DNA of 5,786 bases from positions 1-5,786 of the forward strand of contig JAJQBM010000067.1 in assembly GCA_021203285.1 (NCBI GenBank), in the 5' to 3' direction. Below are positions 1-5,786 of the stretch, piece after piece. Numbering within the stretch: position 1 is the stretch's first letter; the number at the start of each line of letters is the position of its first letter. The notes under the pieces are model-generated. The model made no database searches. It was not told the origin of the DNA and worked only from the letters and a program-made list of their open reading frames with translations. Made by a program: the position numbers and the translations under genes. This DNA comes from Clostridiales bacterium (lineage in GTDB: Bacteria > Bacillota > Clostridia > Lachnospirales > Lachnospiraceae).

Positions 1-399
1 ATGAGGAGGAACGTAAACGCCGCCGTATTTTTTCTCACAGGTCAGACCAAACATATGGTCATCCTCATTAATGGTTCCGCCCACCGCGCAGAGGCTGTTG
101 TGACAGTTGGTCAACACATACGGAATCGGGAATTTCTCCAATCCCGAAGCGCGCGCCGTCTGAATAATACCGACAAACGTAATATCATGTGAAGTCAGCT
201 TATCAAACTTAATCTGGAGCTGCTCCATGTTTCCGGAGGTGTTGTGCGCCTCCAGAATGCGATAGGCCATCGTCCCTTTGGCCGCCGCCTTTTTGTCCGC
301 AGACACGCCCTTGGAAGTCAAACATGCCGACGCATCGCGCGTATCCTCCACAATCTCTGTACCATTCAGCAGGTATACACCGTTTTCATATAGCTTCAT
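1..399 (-). CDS. Aconitase-superfamily hydratase (YbhJ-like), N-terminal part, cut by window edge
   Basis: This is the first 133 codons of a gene that continues past the left edge. The ATG at 399 follows an AGGAGGAG ribosome binding site at 406-413 with a 6-base spacer, so the start is secure. The protein opens with [16 protein letters not shown], has an alpha/beta-looking region through residue 80, and then carries [12 protein letters not shown] (98-109) and a GGVYVPPH stretch at the cut end. From memory, this pattern belongs to the large 'hydratase' family related to E. coli YbhJ, an aconitase/isopropylmalate dehydratase relative of about 750 residues that would bind a [4Fe-4S] cluster; the cluster cysteines are expected further downstream, outside the window. 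The substrate of this subfamily is unknown to me. The gene is last of the visible three-gene unit, 17 bases after the coiled-coil gene. Family assignment is from remembered resemblance, not from a search. Confidence 0.7.
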   Translation of the reverse strand, partial: MKLYENGVYLLNGTEIVEDTRDASACLTSKGVSADKKAAAKGTMAYRILEAHNTSGNMEQLQIKFDKLTSHDITFVGIIQTARASGLEKFPIPYVLTNCHNSLCAVGGTINEDDHMFGLTCEKKYGGVYVPPH

Positions 400-416
400 C
401 CGTTTCTCCTCCTATA

Positions 417-1481
417 TCAGTCTTTCCCAAAAATTATCGTTTTTAATATTCCGGCTGCATGCGGCCGCTCGCGCTTTTCGGCCTCGTACCGTTCCGCCTC
501 GGCAGCCCGCTCATCCTCCAGAACGGCCTGGTAAATCGCCGCCTCATCCGGGAAAGCCGGATCGCGGGTTTCCTCCGGAGCCTGATCTCCCTCTGCCGTG
601 ATATCTGCATCCGAAACCGCTTCCTGCGCTCCTCCGGCCTCTTCAACCAAATCGTCGGAATTCTGCGTCTCCTCTTCCTTGTCCGGCTCTCTGACCTGCA
701 CCTCATCCGCCTGTCCGGAATCCGGTATATGCTCATCATCTTCCGATGCTTTTTTCTTTTCCTGCTCCTCTTTCCACTTGAAATACGCGGCATCTTTATT
801 GATCACAATATCCGGCTGCTCCGTCGGCGCCGCCGGTTCCGTCATCACAGTCTCCGGCTTTGCCGCACCCGGCTTCTCAAAATACTCCTCGTCAACCCAC
901 ACATGCGCGGCAGGTGCTGCCGTCCGGAATGTCGCCCTCGCGTACTGGTTTCCGGCCTCCCACTCTGCCTCCAGATCCCGGTTTTTGCGCTCGCGCTCAC
1001 GGTTGACATCCTGCAGCAGATCCAGATATTTCTTCGTATCCGCAAGATCCGCAAGCTGTGCCTGCAGCTCCGACTCGTGGCTGCGCAGCGTATCCTTCTG
1101 CTCCCGCAACTCGCGGCGGAACTGACGGAACAGGTCATTCATGGACTCATTCGTCTGATCCATCAGATCGCGGATCCGTCCGATGGCATCTGCCGTATAA
1201 ATCACGGAAGCCGCATAGATATCGTCCGCGCTGGCATTCGCCTTCTCGATGATCTCGTTTCCCTTCCTGCGGAAGGACCGCTCGGCGTTCTGGCGGCTCT
1301 GCCGGGTCTGTTCATACTGCTCCATCATATCATAAATGCCACGGTTCAGACGATCGAGAAGCATCAGAAACTCTTTCCGGTCCACGATCATCTTGTCCGG
1401 CTGGCCGTTATAGGTCGGGCTTTTAGAAAAGGCCACATGTATCTCTTTTAAAACTCTTTCTACTTTATCCTGCGGACTCAC
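417..1481 (-). CDS. Coiled-coil protein with acidic disordered tail, function unknown
   Basis: This 354-residue protein has no recognised enzymatic domain. Residues 1-55 form a short helical N-terminal module containing DKMIVDRKEFLMLLDRLNRG. This resembles the head of a group of clostridial hypothetical proteins sometimes labelled ATPase subunit B/H-like or DivIVA-like. Residues 55-175 are a long, highly charged helix with heptad character (RQNAERSF, EKANASADDIY, LRSHESELQAQLADLADTKKYL), a probable coiled coil. Residues 200-310 are rich in E, D, P and A and probably disordered. A final charged helix (312-338) leads to a short hydrophobic end, AAGILKTIIFGKD. No signal peptide or transmembrane segment is visible. 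The start is GTG at 1481, supported by AGGAGG at 1487-1492 five bases upstream; the next in-frame ATG is only at residue 31. It sits 19 bases after the DUF362 gene and 17 before the hydratase gene, so it is almost certainly co-transcribed. A structural or scaffold role is inference. Confidence 0.85.
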   Translation of the reverse strand: MSPQDKVERVLKEIHVAFSKSPTYNGQPDKMIVDRKEFLMLLDRLNRGIYDMMEQYEQTRQSRQNAERSFRRKGNEIIEKANASADDIYAASVIYTADAIGRIRDLMDQTNESMNDLFRQFRRELREQKDTLRSHESELQAQLADLADTKKYLDLLQDVNRERERKNRDLEAEWEAGNQYARATFRTAAPAAHVWVDEEYFEKPGAAKPETVMTEPAAPTEQPDIVINKDAAYFKWKEEQEKKKASEDDEHIPDSGQADEVQVREPDKEEETQNSDDLVEEAGGAQEAVSDADITAEGDQAPEETRDPAFPDEAAIYQAVLEDERAAEAERYEAEKRERPHAAGILKTIIFGKD

Positions 1482-1486
1482 GCTCT

Positions 1487-1492
1487 CCTCCT
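1487..1492 (-). promoter_or_regulatory. Ribosome binding site deciding a GTG start
   Basis: AGGAGG on the minus strand lies five bases before the GTG at 1481. It fixes a non-ATG start for the coiled-coil gene, since no in-frame ATG occurs before residue 31. The site lies in the 19-base gap after the stop codon of the DUF362 gene. Confidence 0.8.
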
Positions 1493-1500
1493 TGCACTGA

Positions 1501-2628
1501 TCACAGCGTAATCAACTCATACTGGTCTGTCCCCAGCCCGATCCGGACCGCATGCTCAATGCAGCTTCGCCAGTTCGTGTTCGGGTGAGTATAGTAAAAA
1601 TGGTCATGTTCATGATCGTGTTCATCGTGCCCTGCGCCCTTCATCTGCTCCGCCAGCAAACTATTCGGGAGCACCGGCTGCTCGTTGCACAGATCCGCGC
1701 AGGCCATGTCGAGAGCCACCGGGTCAAAGCTGGCCAGCATACCCACGTTAGGGATGATGGGGCGGTCATTCTCCGAATGGCAGTCGCAGTTGGGCGACAC
1801 ATCACAGATCAGAGAAATATGGAAGCACGGCCGATCCTTACAGATCGCCCATGTATACTCTGCAATCTTGCAGTTTAAGATATCATTGGACTCATCGCTG
1901 GCGGGCGTCACGGCGTCCTTCGGACATACGCCGATGCATCGGCCGCAGCTGACACAGCGGTCATGATCAATCCTTGCCTTATGATCCTCCACTTGAATGG
2001 CACTGTGGGCGCAGACTCTCGTGCACATCCCGCAGCCGACACACTTTTTCGGGCGGACATGAGGCTTTCCGGCGCTGTGCATCTCCATCTTTCCGGCACG
2101 GGAGCCGCCTCCCATACCGATATTTTTCAGCGTCCCGCCGAAGCCAGTCGCCTCGTGCCCCTTGAAATGAGTCAGGGAAATCAGAATATCCGCATCCATC
2201 AGAGCGCGGCCGATTTTGGCCTCCTTCACATAAACACCGTCAATGGGGACCAGCGCCTCGTCCGTTCCCTTTAAGCCGTCCGCAATAATCACCTGACATC
2301 CGGTCGCATAAGGAGAAAACCCGTTAAGGTACGCGGTGTCCATGTGATCCAGCACGTTCTTCCTGCTGCCCACATACAGCGTATTGCAGTCGGTCAGAAA
2401 AGGCTTCCCGCCCAGTTCTTTTACCACATCACCCACAACCTTCGCGTAATTCGGCCGCAGAAACGCGAGATTCCCATACTCGCCGAAATGGATCTTGATC
2501 GCCGCGTAGCGATCCTGAAAATCAATATCCCCGATCCCGGCCGTCCGAATCAGCCGGTTCAGCTTCTGTAATAAATTCTCCTGAAACGATGTCTCAAAAC
2601 TGGTAAAATAAACTTTTGCCTTTTCCAT
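1501..2628 (-). CDS. DUF362 domain protein with two [4Fe-4S] ferredoxin motifs
   Basis: The 375-residue protein has a DUF362 domain split around a bacterial-type ferredoxin insert. The N-terminal part (1-190) shows AAIKIHFGEYGN, GGKPFLTDCNTLY and LISLTHFKGHEATGFGG (149-165), all typical of DUF362. Two CxxCxxCxxxC motifs follow: C196/C199/C202/C206 and C225/C228/C231/C235. The second is followed by the usual proline; the first by alanine. The C-terminal part contains ICDVSPNCDCH and ASFDPVALDMAC (299-310), also DUF362-like and rich in extra cysteines. Residues 334-348 form a His/Asp/Glu-rich segment. The predicted role is a cytoplasmic electron-transfer or Fe-S protein; the reaction is unknown. 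The ATG at 2628 follows GAGGAGG at 2636-2642 with a 7-base spacer. The length is normal for the family. It is the first gene of the left three-gene unit, behind an extended -10 promoter. The family call is strong, the function is not. Confidence 0.92.
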   Translation of the reverse strand: MEKAKVYFTSFETSFQENLLQKLNRLIRTAGIGDIDFQDRYAAIKIHFGEYGNLAFLRPNYAKVVGDVVKELGGKPFLTDCNTLYVGSRKNVLDHMDTAYLNGFSPYATGCQVIIADGLKGTDEALVPIDGVYVKEAKIGRALMDADILISLTHFKGHEATGFGGTLKNIGMGGGSRAGKMEMHSAGKPHVRPKKCVGCGMCTRVCAHSAIQVEDHKARIDHDRCVSCGRCIGVCPKDAVTPASDESNDILNCKIAEYTWAICKDRPCFHISLICDVSPNCDCHSENDRPIIPNVGMLASFDPVALDMACADLCNEQPVLPNSLLAEQMKGAGHDEHDHEHDHFYYTHPNTNWRSCIEHAVRIGLGTDQYELITL

Positions 2629-2689
2629 AACACAGCCTCCTCAAACACAATGCAGCCGCTTCCGAAAATGTCACACTGCTCATTTTATC

Positions 2690-2717
2690 AGTATAACACA
2701 GACTCGCCGTTTTCCAA
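2690..2717 (-). promoter_or_regulatory. Sigma-A-type extended -10 promoter of the DUF362 unit
   Basis: On the minus strand, the -10 hexamer TATACT (2690-2695) is preceded by TGT, giving the extended form TGTTATACT. A -35-like TTGGAA (2712-2717) lies 16 bases further upstream and matches TTGACA at 4 of 6 positions. Transcription would begin near 2683, leaving a leader of about 55 bases before the ATG at 2628. The region upstream of the -35 (2718-2760) is AT-rich and could act as an UP element. This is the only good promoter seen for the three-gene unit. Confidence 0.65.
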
Positions 2718-2733
2718 TGAATTTTTTATGAAT
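2717..2733. repeat. Direct repeat ATGAAT x2, 11-base period, next to the -35
   Basis: On the plus strand ATGAAT occurs at 2717-2722 and again at 2728-2733, one helical turn apart, touching the -35 of the DUF362 promoter. An imperfect inverted repeat (TTTGA at 2736-2740, TCAAA at 2751-2755) lies just beyond. Such spacing would suit a regulator binding one face of the DNA. The region is AT-rich, so chance is a real alternative. Confidence 0.25.
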
Positions 2734-2777
2734 CTTTTGATAAAACTTTTTCAAAGGTCATCCGTCCGGGGAAATCC

Positions 2778-2813
2778 AAGAATGGCCCCCGTTCGAAACC
2801 GGGAGCCATTCTC
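2778..2813 (-). terminator. Stem-loop terminator downstream of the dehydrogenase gene
   Basis: The arms AATGGC-T-CCCG and CGGG-G-GCCATT (minus strand) pair across an 8-base loop. The one non-Watson-Crick position is U-G on the minus-strand RNA but C-A on the plus-strand RNA, so the hairpin is built for minus-strand transcripts. It can extend outward to about 14 pairs using another G-U. It starts about 65 bases after the dehydrogenase stop codon and lies before the next promoter, as expected of a terminator. The following U-rich tract is poor (CTTGGATTT), so termination may be incomplete or factor-dependent. Confidence 0.55.
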
Positions 2814-2877
2814 AGAGTATAGGTGTATATTAATATGTTGCCTGCTTAACTGTCACTGCATAAGAAACGGTATGCCT

Positions 2878-3927
2878 TTATTCCCACTTAAACACGCCGC
2901 CGGTCATGGCCGGATCCACCTTCGGATACACATATTTCGCATATGCCTCCGGAATCTGCGTATAGTCAAACTCATGGCTGATCAGCGGAGTGATATCCAG
3001 CTTGCCGTAAGCGATGAGATTTAAGAATACCTGAATATCCTCATCGGAAGTCCAGACATCGGAATTCGCGTAGCGCTGCAGGTCGCGGTGCATAACCGGC
3101 GGCCAGATTCCGTCAATGAAAAGGTCTGCTCTTCTGAGCTTAAACGGCTTGGAATTTACATAAGTACCGATGAGGCTTGCGCCCTTCTGCATGATCGGGT
3201 CGTCGATCGGAGGCATCGCCTCCCCGTGTACCTGGGAAATCATAACCAGACGGCCTCTCTCACCAATCAGCTCCGCCGCCTGCATCAGCGGCCCTCGCGC
3301 GCCGGTCGCCTCGAAAATCACTGGAAGTCCGCCCCGGTTCAGCTTATTGACTTCACGCTCCAGCCCGTCCGGATCAGTCTTGGAGTTGATCGCGATATCC
3401 ACGCCCATCTTTTTCGCCGCTTCCAGACGTCCGTCGTCCAGATCGGTGACAATCACGGGAAGCGCACCCGCCGCCTTCGCAACCTGAGCCGTGATCGCAC
3501 CGACAAATCCCTGACCGAGAACCGCGCAGGGCTCGCCGAACTGCAAGCCGGAACGGCGCAGCGCGTACATGCCGGTATGTCCCAGATTCCAGAACGCCGC
3601 CTGCTTTAAGTCCACACCCTCCGGGCAGATGGTGCAGTTCAACTCATCCATAATCAGATACTGTGCATGCTCGCCGGTGGTAACCACATGGTCGCCGACC
3701 TTGAGTTCACGGACATCCGGGCCCACCTCGACGACCTCAGCCGTCATCGCGTAGCCGATGCTGGTGGGAAGCGGAACAATGTGCTCGCCCAGAAGGCCGT
3801 TCTCTGTTCCCGGGCTCATCGCGCTGTATTTTGCCTTTAACAATACCTGTCCCGGACCCGGCGCCGGGATCTCCTTCTCGGCAAGAACTACCTTGCCGGG
3901 CTGTGCCTGTGCATATAATGTTTTCAT
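2878..3927 (-). CDS. Medium-chain dehydrogenase/reductase (MDR) without zinc ligands
   Basis: This is a complete 349-residue MDR-superfamily NAD(P)-dependent oxidoreductase. The GroES-like N-terminal domain (1-125) contains SAMSPGTE (35-42), then SIGYAMTAEVVEVG (56-69) and KVGDHVV (76-82). The Rossmann domain carries GQGFVG (138-143) for the dinucleotide and an acidic residue at the end of the second strand (VTDLDDGR, D162), which suggests NAD rather than NADP. The catalytic zinc cysteine of alcohol dehydrogenases is replaced by the SPGTE motif, the usual GHE is GYA, and the four-cysteine structural zinc lobe is absent. Automatic labels such as 'zinc-binding dehydrogenase' would therefore mislead. 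SPGTE proteins include BchC-like and other sugar or secondary alcohol dehydrogenases; the substrate here is unknown. The ATG at 3927 has AGGAGG at 3937-3942, nine bases upstream; a closer ATG at 3935 is out of frame. It follows the VOC gene by 28 bases, in one probable operon. Confidence 0.92.
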   Translation of the reverse strand: MKTLYAQAQPGKVVLAEKEIPAPGPGQVLLKAKYSAMSPGTENGLLGEHIVPLPTSIGYAMTAEVVEVGPDVRELKVGDHVVTTGEHAQYLIMDELNCTICPEGVDLKQAAFWNLGHTGMYALRRSGLQFGEPCAVLGQGFVGAITAQVAKAAGALPVIVTDLDDGRLEAAKKMGVDIAINSKTDPDGLEREVNKLNRGGLPVIFEATGARGPLMQAAELIGERGRLVMISQVHGEAMPPIDDPIMQKGASLIGTYVNSKPFKLRRADLFIDGIWPPVMHRDLQRYANSDVWTSDEDIQVFLNLIAYGKLDITPLISHEFDYTQIPEAYAKYVYPKVDPAMTGGVFKWE

Positions 3928-3955
3928 CTGTGCATTCCTCCTTTATCGTTATTCA

Positions 3956-4372
3956 CTATTTCGGCTGCTGAATCAGCTCGATCAGCACGCCGTTGCAGTC
4001 GCGGATAAACATCACCGCATCGCTGCCCATGCGAACCTCATGCGCAATGTCAACGCCGTTCGCCACAAATCCCTCCTTCAGGGCATCCATATCATCCGTG
4101 GCAAAAGCCACATGCTTCGTGCCGACGGTCTGAAGGTCGGTGTTCGGGGTCAGACGGTCCTCCGGAATTTTCTTTGGCTCGTCGTACTCGAACAGCTCGA
4201 TCTGATATCCGTCCTTCTCGATGAAACAGATTTTTGCCTTCAGCGGCGGGCAATAGCCGTCGTCCTTTACCAGCTCAAATCCGAGATTCTTTTTATACCA
4301 CTCCAGAGACTCTTCCATATTGTAAACACTAATCCCTGTGTGGAGCACCTGCTTTACATTGCTAGCTGCCAT
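3956..4372 (-). CDS. VOC (glyoxalase/epimerase-fold) metalloprotein
   Basis: The 138-residue protein has two beta-alpha-beta-beta-beta modules typical of the vicinal oxygen chelate superfamily. The likely metal ligands are all present: H11 (VLHTGISV), E59 (YQIELFEY), H87 (TKHVAFAT) and E132 (VLIELIQQ). This arrangement is shared with glyoxalase I and methylmalonyl-CoA epimerase. EESLEWYKKNLGFE (20-33) is the classic first helix. The substrate cannot be read from the sequence; lactoylglutathione lyase would be only a generic label. I place the start at the ATG at 4372. The frame stays open to an ATG at 4414, but that codon lies inside a GC-rich hairpin very close to the predicted transcription start, with no binding site before it, whereas AAGGAG plus GAGGGTGA sequences precede 4372. 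It is the first gene of a two-gene unit with the MDR dehydrogenase, which suggests the two act on related compounds. Confidence 0.9.
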   Translation of the reverse strand: MAASNVKQVLHTGISVYNMEESLEWYKKNLGFELVKDDGYCPPLKAKICFIEKDGYQIELFEYDEPKKIPEDRLTPNTDLQTVGTKHVAFATDDMDALKEGFVANGVDIAHEVRMGSDAVMFIRDCNGVLIELIQQPK

Positions 4373-4390
4373 ATCAGTCACCCTCTCCTT
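4373..4390 (-). promoter_or_regulatory. Ribosome binding region deciding the VOC gene start
   Basis: The minus strand carries AAGGAG (4385-4390) and then a GGTGA-like continuation (4378-4382) ahead of the ATG at 4372. This is a stretched match to AAGGAGGTGA. A GTG at 4381 is also in frame but sits only three bases from AAGGAG, too close to be the likely start. Confidence 0.5.
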
Positions 4391-4412
4391 TTCTGTGTAA
4401 ATGTTGTTTCGC

Positions 4413-4426
4413 AAGGCCGCCGCCTT
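4413..4426 (-). other. Small GC-rich hairpin in the leader of the VOC-dehydrogenase unit
   Basis: AAGGC and GCCTT pair around a GGCG loop in the minus-strand transcript, a few bases after the predicted transcription start. It may simply stabilise the 5' end of the message. It is too small to be called a riboswitch. Confidence 0.3.
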
Positions 4427-4438
4427 TGTTTACTAGGG

Positions 4439-4447
4439 ATTATAACA
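4439..4447 (-). promoter_or_regulatory. Extended -10 promoter of the VOC-dehydrogenase unit
   Basis: The minus strand reads TGTTATAAT: a perfect -10 hexamer (4439-4444) with the TGn extension (4445-4447). No good -35 is found 16-18 bases upstream (TGTAAT at best), which is tolerated when the -10 is extended. Transcription would start near 4432, giving a leader of about 60 bases before the ATG at 4372. Confidence 0.6.
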
Positions 4448-4516
4448 TTTCATCAAATCAGATTACATGACATTTTTTGTTAAAAAGAGGATGTTTTTTT
4501 GGTGTTGAAAACGGCC

Positions 4517-5779
4517 TCAGATCAGCCATGCAGGCACATACCAGTTTTTGGAATCAATCGGCAGCAAATCTTCACTCATGCAAATAACTGCACCATCGCC
4601 AATTCTGGTCTTTAAATGCTCTGCCCCTGAAAATACAGCACTTTCATCCGGATCACGCTCAATCGGTTTAAGAACAGAAAAGTTTTTCACTGCCCCTTTC
4701 GGTGCGCCGCTTTTCTTAATCTCCACAGGCGTCACCACCGCATCCTGGCTGATAATCAGATCAATCTCTTTTCTGTTACTATCCCTGTAAAAATACAATG
4801 GCGGCGTCTTCCCTGCGTTCAAATAACTTTTGTAAACCTCAGAGACAACCCATGTCTCAAAAAAAGCGCCATCCATCGCGCCTCTCTCTAAAGTCTCCGC
4901 ACTGCTCCACCGGGTCAGATGTGCGCAAAGACCGGTATCCAGAAAATACATTCTCGGAGCCCGGATCACTCTTTTTAAGGCATTATTCGAATATGGCTGA
5001 ATCAACGCGACAATTCCGGAAGAAACCAGAACGGACAACCAATGCTTGGCTGTCGGAGCAGAAACCCCAACTTCTCCCGCCAGAGCCTCATAATTTACAT
5101 TTGTCGCAGTCCTGGCTGCGACCGCGCTCATAAAATTCAGAAAAGCGGATTCATCCGCAACCTGCGATAAGTCGCGAATGTCCCGACTAATATAAGTTTC
5201 AAGATAGGATTCATAATATTGAAACTGATCCACCGCTTCGTTTTCATATAGACGGGGCATCGTTCCTTTAAAAATCTGTCGGTATACCTCCGCTACCGTC
5301 ATAGGCTTCGCCTCACCCATACGCTTCATCAAAGCTGACACATCCATCTGAAAAGGCGGAAAATGATTTCCGTGGATCTCCGCATTGCTCAACCCTGACA
5401 TTCTGACAATCCCAGCCCGCCCTGCCAGAGACTCTGTCACCCGCTTCATCATATGAAATGTCTGTGGCCCGGTCAGCCAGAAATCCCCACAGCGTTTATC
5501 ACGATCTGCCCGGATTTTAATATAATCAAACAACTCCGGGGCATACTGAACCTCATCAATCAGAATCGGAGGCTCATATCGCTGAAAAAAAAGATCCGGA
5601 TTCGTTTTTGCAAAAGCCCGTATCGTAGGGTTATCTAATGATACAATCCTGCGCTCCCTGCCCGCCATCCTTGTAAGAAGAGTGGTTTTGCCAACCTGCC
5701 GCGGTCCGGTCACAATCAAAACAGGAAATGTCTCGCTGATTTTTCGTATTACCGGCTCCAGGGTTCGCTCGTAATACAT
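4517..5779 (-). CDS. AAA_14 / DUF4143 family ATP-binding protein
   Basis: The 420-residue protein has the full architecture of the AAA_14-DUF4143 family. The ATPase core shows Walker A GPRQVGKTT (25-33), Walker B ILIDEVQ (72-78), a sensor-1-like LTGPQ (102-106) and ESLAGRAG (117-123). A middle helical region follows (160-215). Then comes a winged-helix-like segment around YEALAGEVGVSAPTAKHWL (230-248). The C-terminal domain has the restriction-nuclease-like signature KEIDLII (337-343) and PVEIKKS (351-357), including D340, E353 and K355. The biological role of this widespread family is not established; DNA-related ATPase activity is inferred. The ATG at 5779 is the first possible start because an in-frame TGA lies two codons upstream, and the opening MYYERTLEPVI is typical of the family. 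Its ribosome binding site would be outside the window. Hand-counted GC in sampled lines is about 42-45%, against about 58-65% in sampled lines of the genes to its left. Confidence 0.93.
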   Translation of the reverse strand: MYYERTLEPVIRKISETFPVLIVTGPRQVGKTTLLTRMAGRERRIVSLDNPTIRAFAKTNPDLFFQRYEPPILIDEVQYAPELFDYIKIRADRDKRCGDFWLTGPQTFHMMKRVTESLAGRAGIVRMSGLSNAEIHGNHFPPFQMDVSALMKRMGEAKPMTVAEVYRQIFKGTMPRLYENEAVDQFQYYESYLETYISRDIRDLSQVADESAFLNFMSAVAARTATNVNYEALAGEVGVSAPTAKHWLSVLVSSGIVALIQPYSNNALKRVIRAPRMYFLDTGLCAHLTRWSSAETLERGAMDGAFFETWVVSEVYKSYLNAGKTPPLYFYRDSNRKEIDLIISQDAVVTPVEIKKSGAPKGAVKNFSVLKPIERDPDESAVFSGAEHLKTRIGDGAVICMSEDLLPIDSKNWYVPAWLI

Positions 5780-5786
5780 ATATCAT

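Noticed and set aside
278..601. A plus-strand open frame spanning the hydratase start and coiled-coil gene end
   Set aside because: It is a shadow frame; its Pro/Arg-rich end reflects the complement of the acidic tail coding sequence.
459..1451. A 330-codon open frame on the plus strand
   Set aside because: It is the antisense shadow of the coiled-coil gene. It is unusually rich in Leu, Arg and Ile with no domain, and I see no ribosome binding site, whereas the opposite strand has strong binding sites and a coherent operon.
4373..4414. Fourteen extra N-terminal residues for the VOC protein from an ATG at 4414
   Set aside because: The ATG lies within a GC-rich hairpin just after the predicted transcription start, has no binding site, and the added residues do not fit the VOC fold.
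3758..4483. A 241-codon open frame on the plus strand
   Set aside because: It runs antisense across the start of the dehydrogenase gene, the whole VOC gene and the promoter region. Both of those genes have clear family motifs.
4472..4500. AT-rich ACAT...ATGT hairpin followed by a T-run on the plus strand, downstream of the ATPase gene
   Set aside because: The stem is short and bulged, its T-run is on the wrong strand for the gene, and no plus-strand gene precedes it. I see no convincing terminator for the ATPase gene.
4517..5779. The ATPase gene as part of a defence system
   Set aside because: The nuclease-like C-terminus invites this, but no companion toxin, methylase, nuclease or phage gene is visible and the family function is not settled.
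1..5786. CRISPR arrays, tRNA or rRNA genes, insertion sequences, riboswitches
   Set aside because: I found no regularly spaced repeats, cloverleaf, transposase or recognisable aptamer core; the only non-coding gaps are short and are explained by promoters, a hairpin and binding sites.

Overview
The window reads as a stretch of ordinary clostridial chromosome, probably from a Lachnospiraceae-like anaerobe. The pointers are strong AGGAGG-type ribosome binding sites, short intergenic gaps, mid to high GC in the metabolic genes, a DUF362 ferredoxin-type protein, a YbhJ-like aconitase-family hydratase, and a coiled-coil protein of a kind common in Clostridia. This assignment is inferred from protein character only. 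All six genes lie on the minus strand, so they are read from right to left. Coding density is high and no gap exceeds about 250 bases.

Right end (4517-5779): a complete AAA_14/DUF4143 ATPase gene with Walker A, Walker B, a winged-helix-like segment and a PD-(D/E)xK-like C-terminal domain. Its GC content is visibly lower than that of the genes to its left, so it may be an accessory or transferred gene. Middle (2878-4372): a two-gene unit made of a VOC/glyoxalase-fold metalloprotein and a medium-chain dehydrogenase (MDR) that lacks the zinc ligands. It is preceded by an extended -10 promoter (TGTTATAAT) and followed by a terminator-like hairpin at 2778-2813.

Left part (1-2628): a tightly packed three-gene unit. 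It starts from a second extended -10 promoter (TGTTATACT) and runs DUF362 double-[4Fe-4S] protein, then a GTG-initiated coiled-coil protein with an acidic tail, then the first 133 residues of an aconitase-superfamily hydratase that leaves the window. The intergenic gaps are 19 and 17 bases and each gene has its own strong ribosome binding site.

How the genes may work together: the left unit pairs two probable Fe-S proteins (the DUF362 protein and the aconitase-type hydratase) around an unexplained coiled-coil protein. The middle unit looks like a small catabolic or detoxification pair acting on an unknown substrate. I see no tRNA, rRNA, CRISPR array, insertion sequence or phage gene. The window looks mostly ordinary; the points most worth checking are the coiled-coil gene inside a metabolic operon, the His/Asp-rich segment of the DUF362 protein, and the zinc-less dehydrogenase next to the VOC protein.
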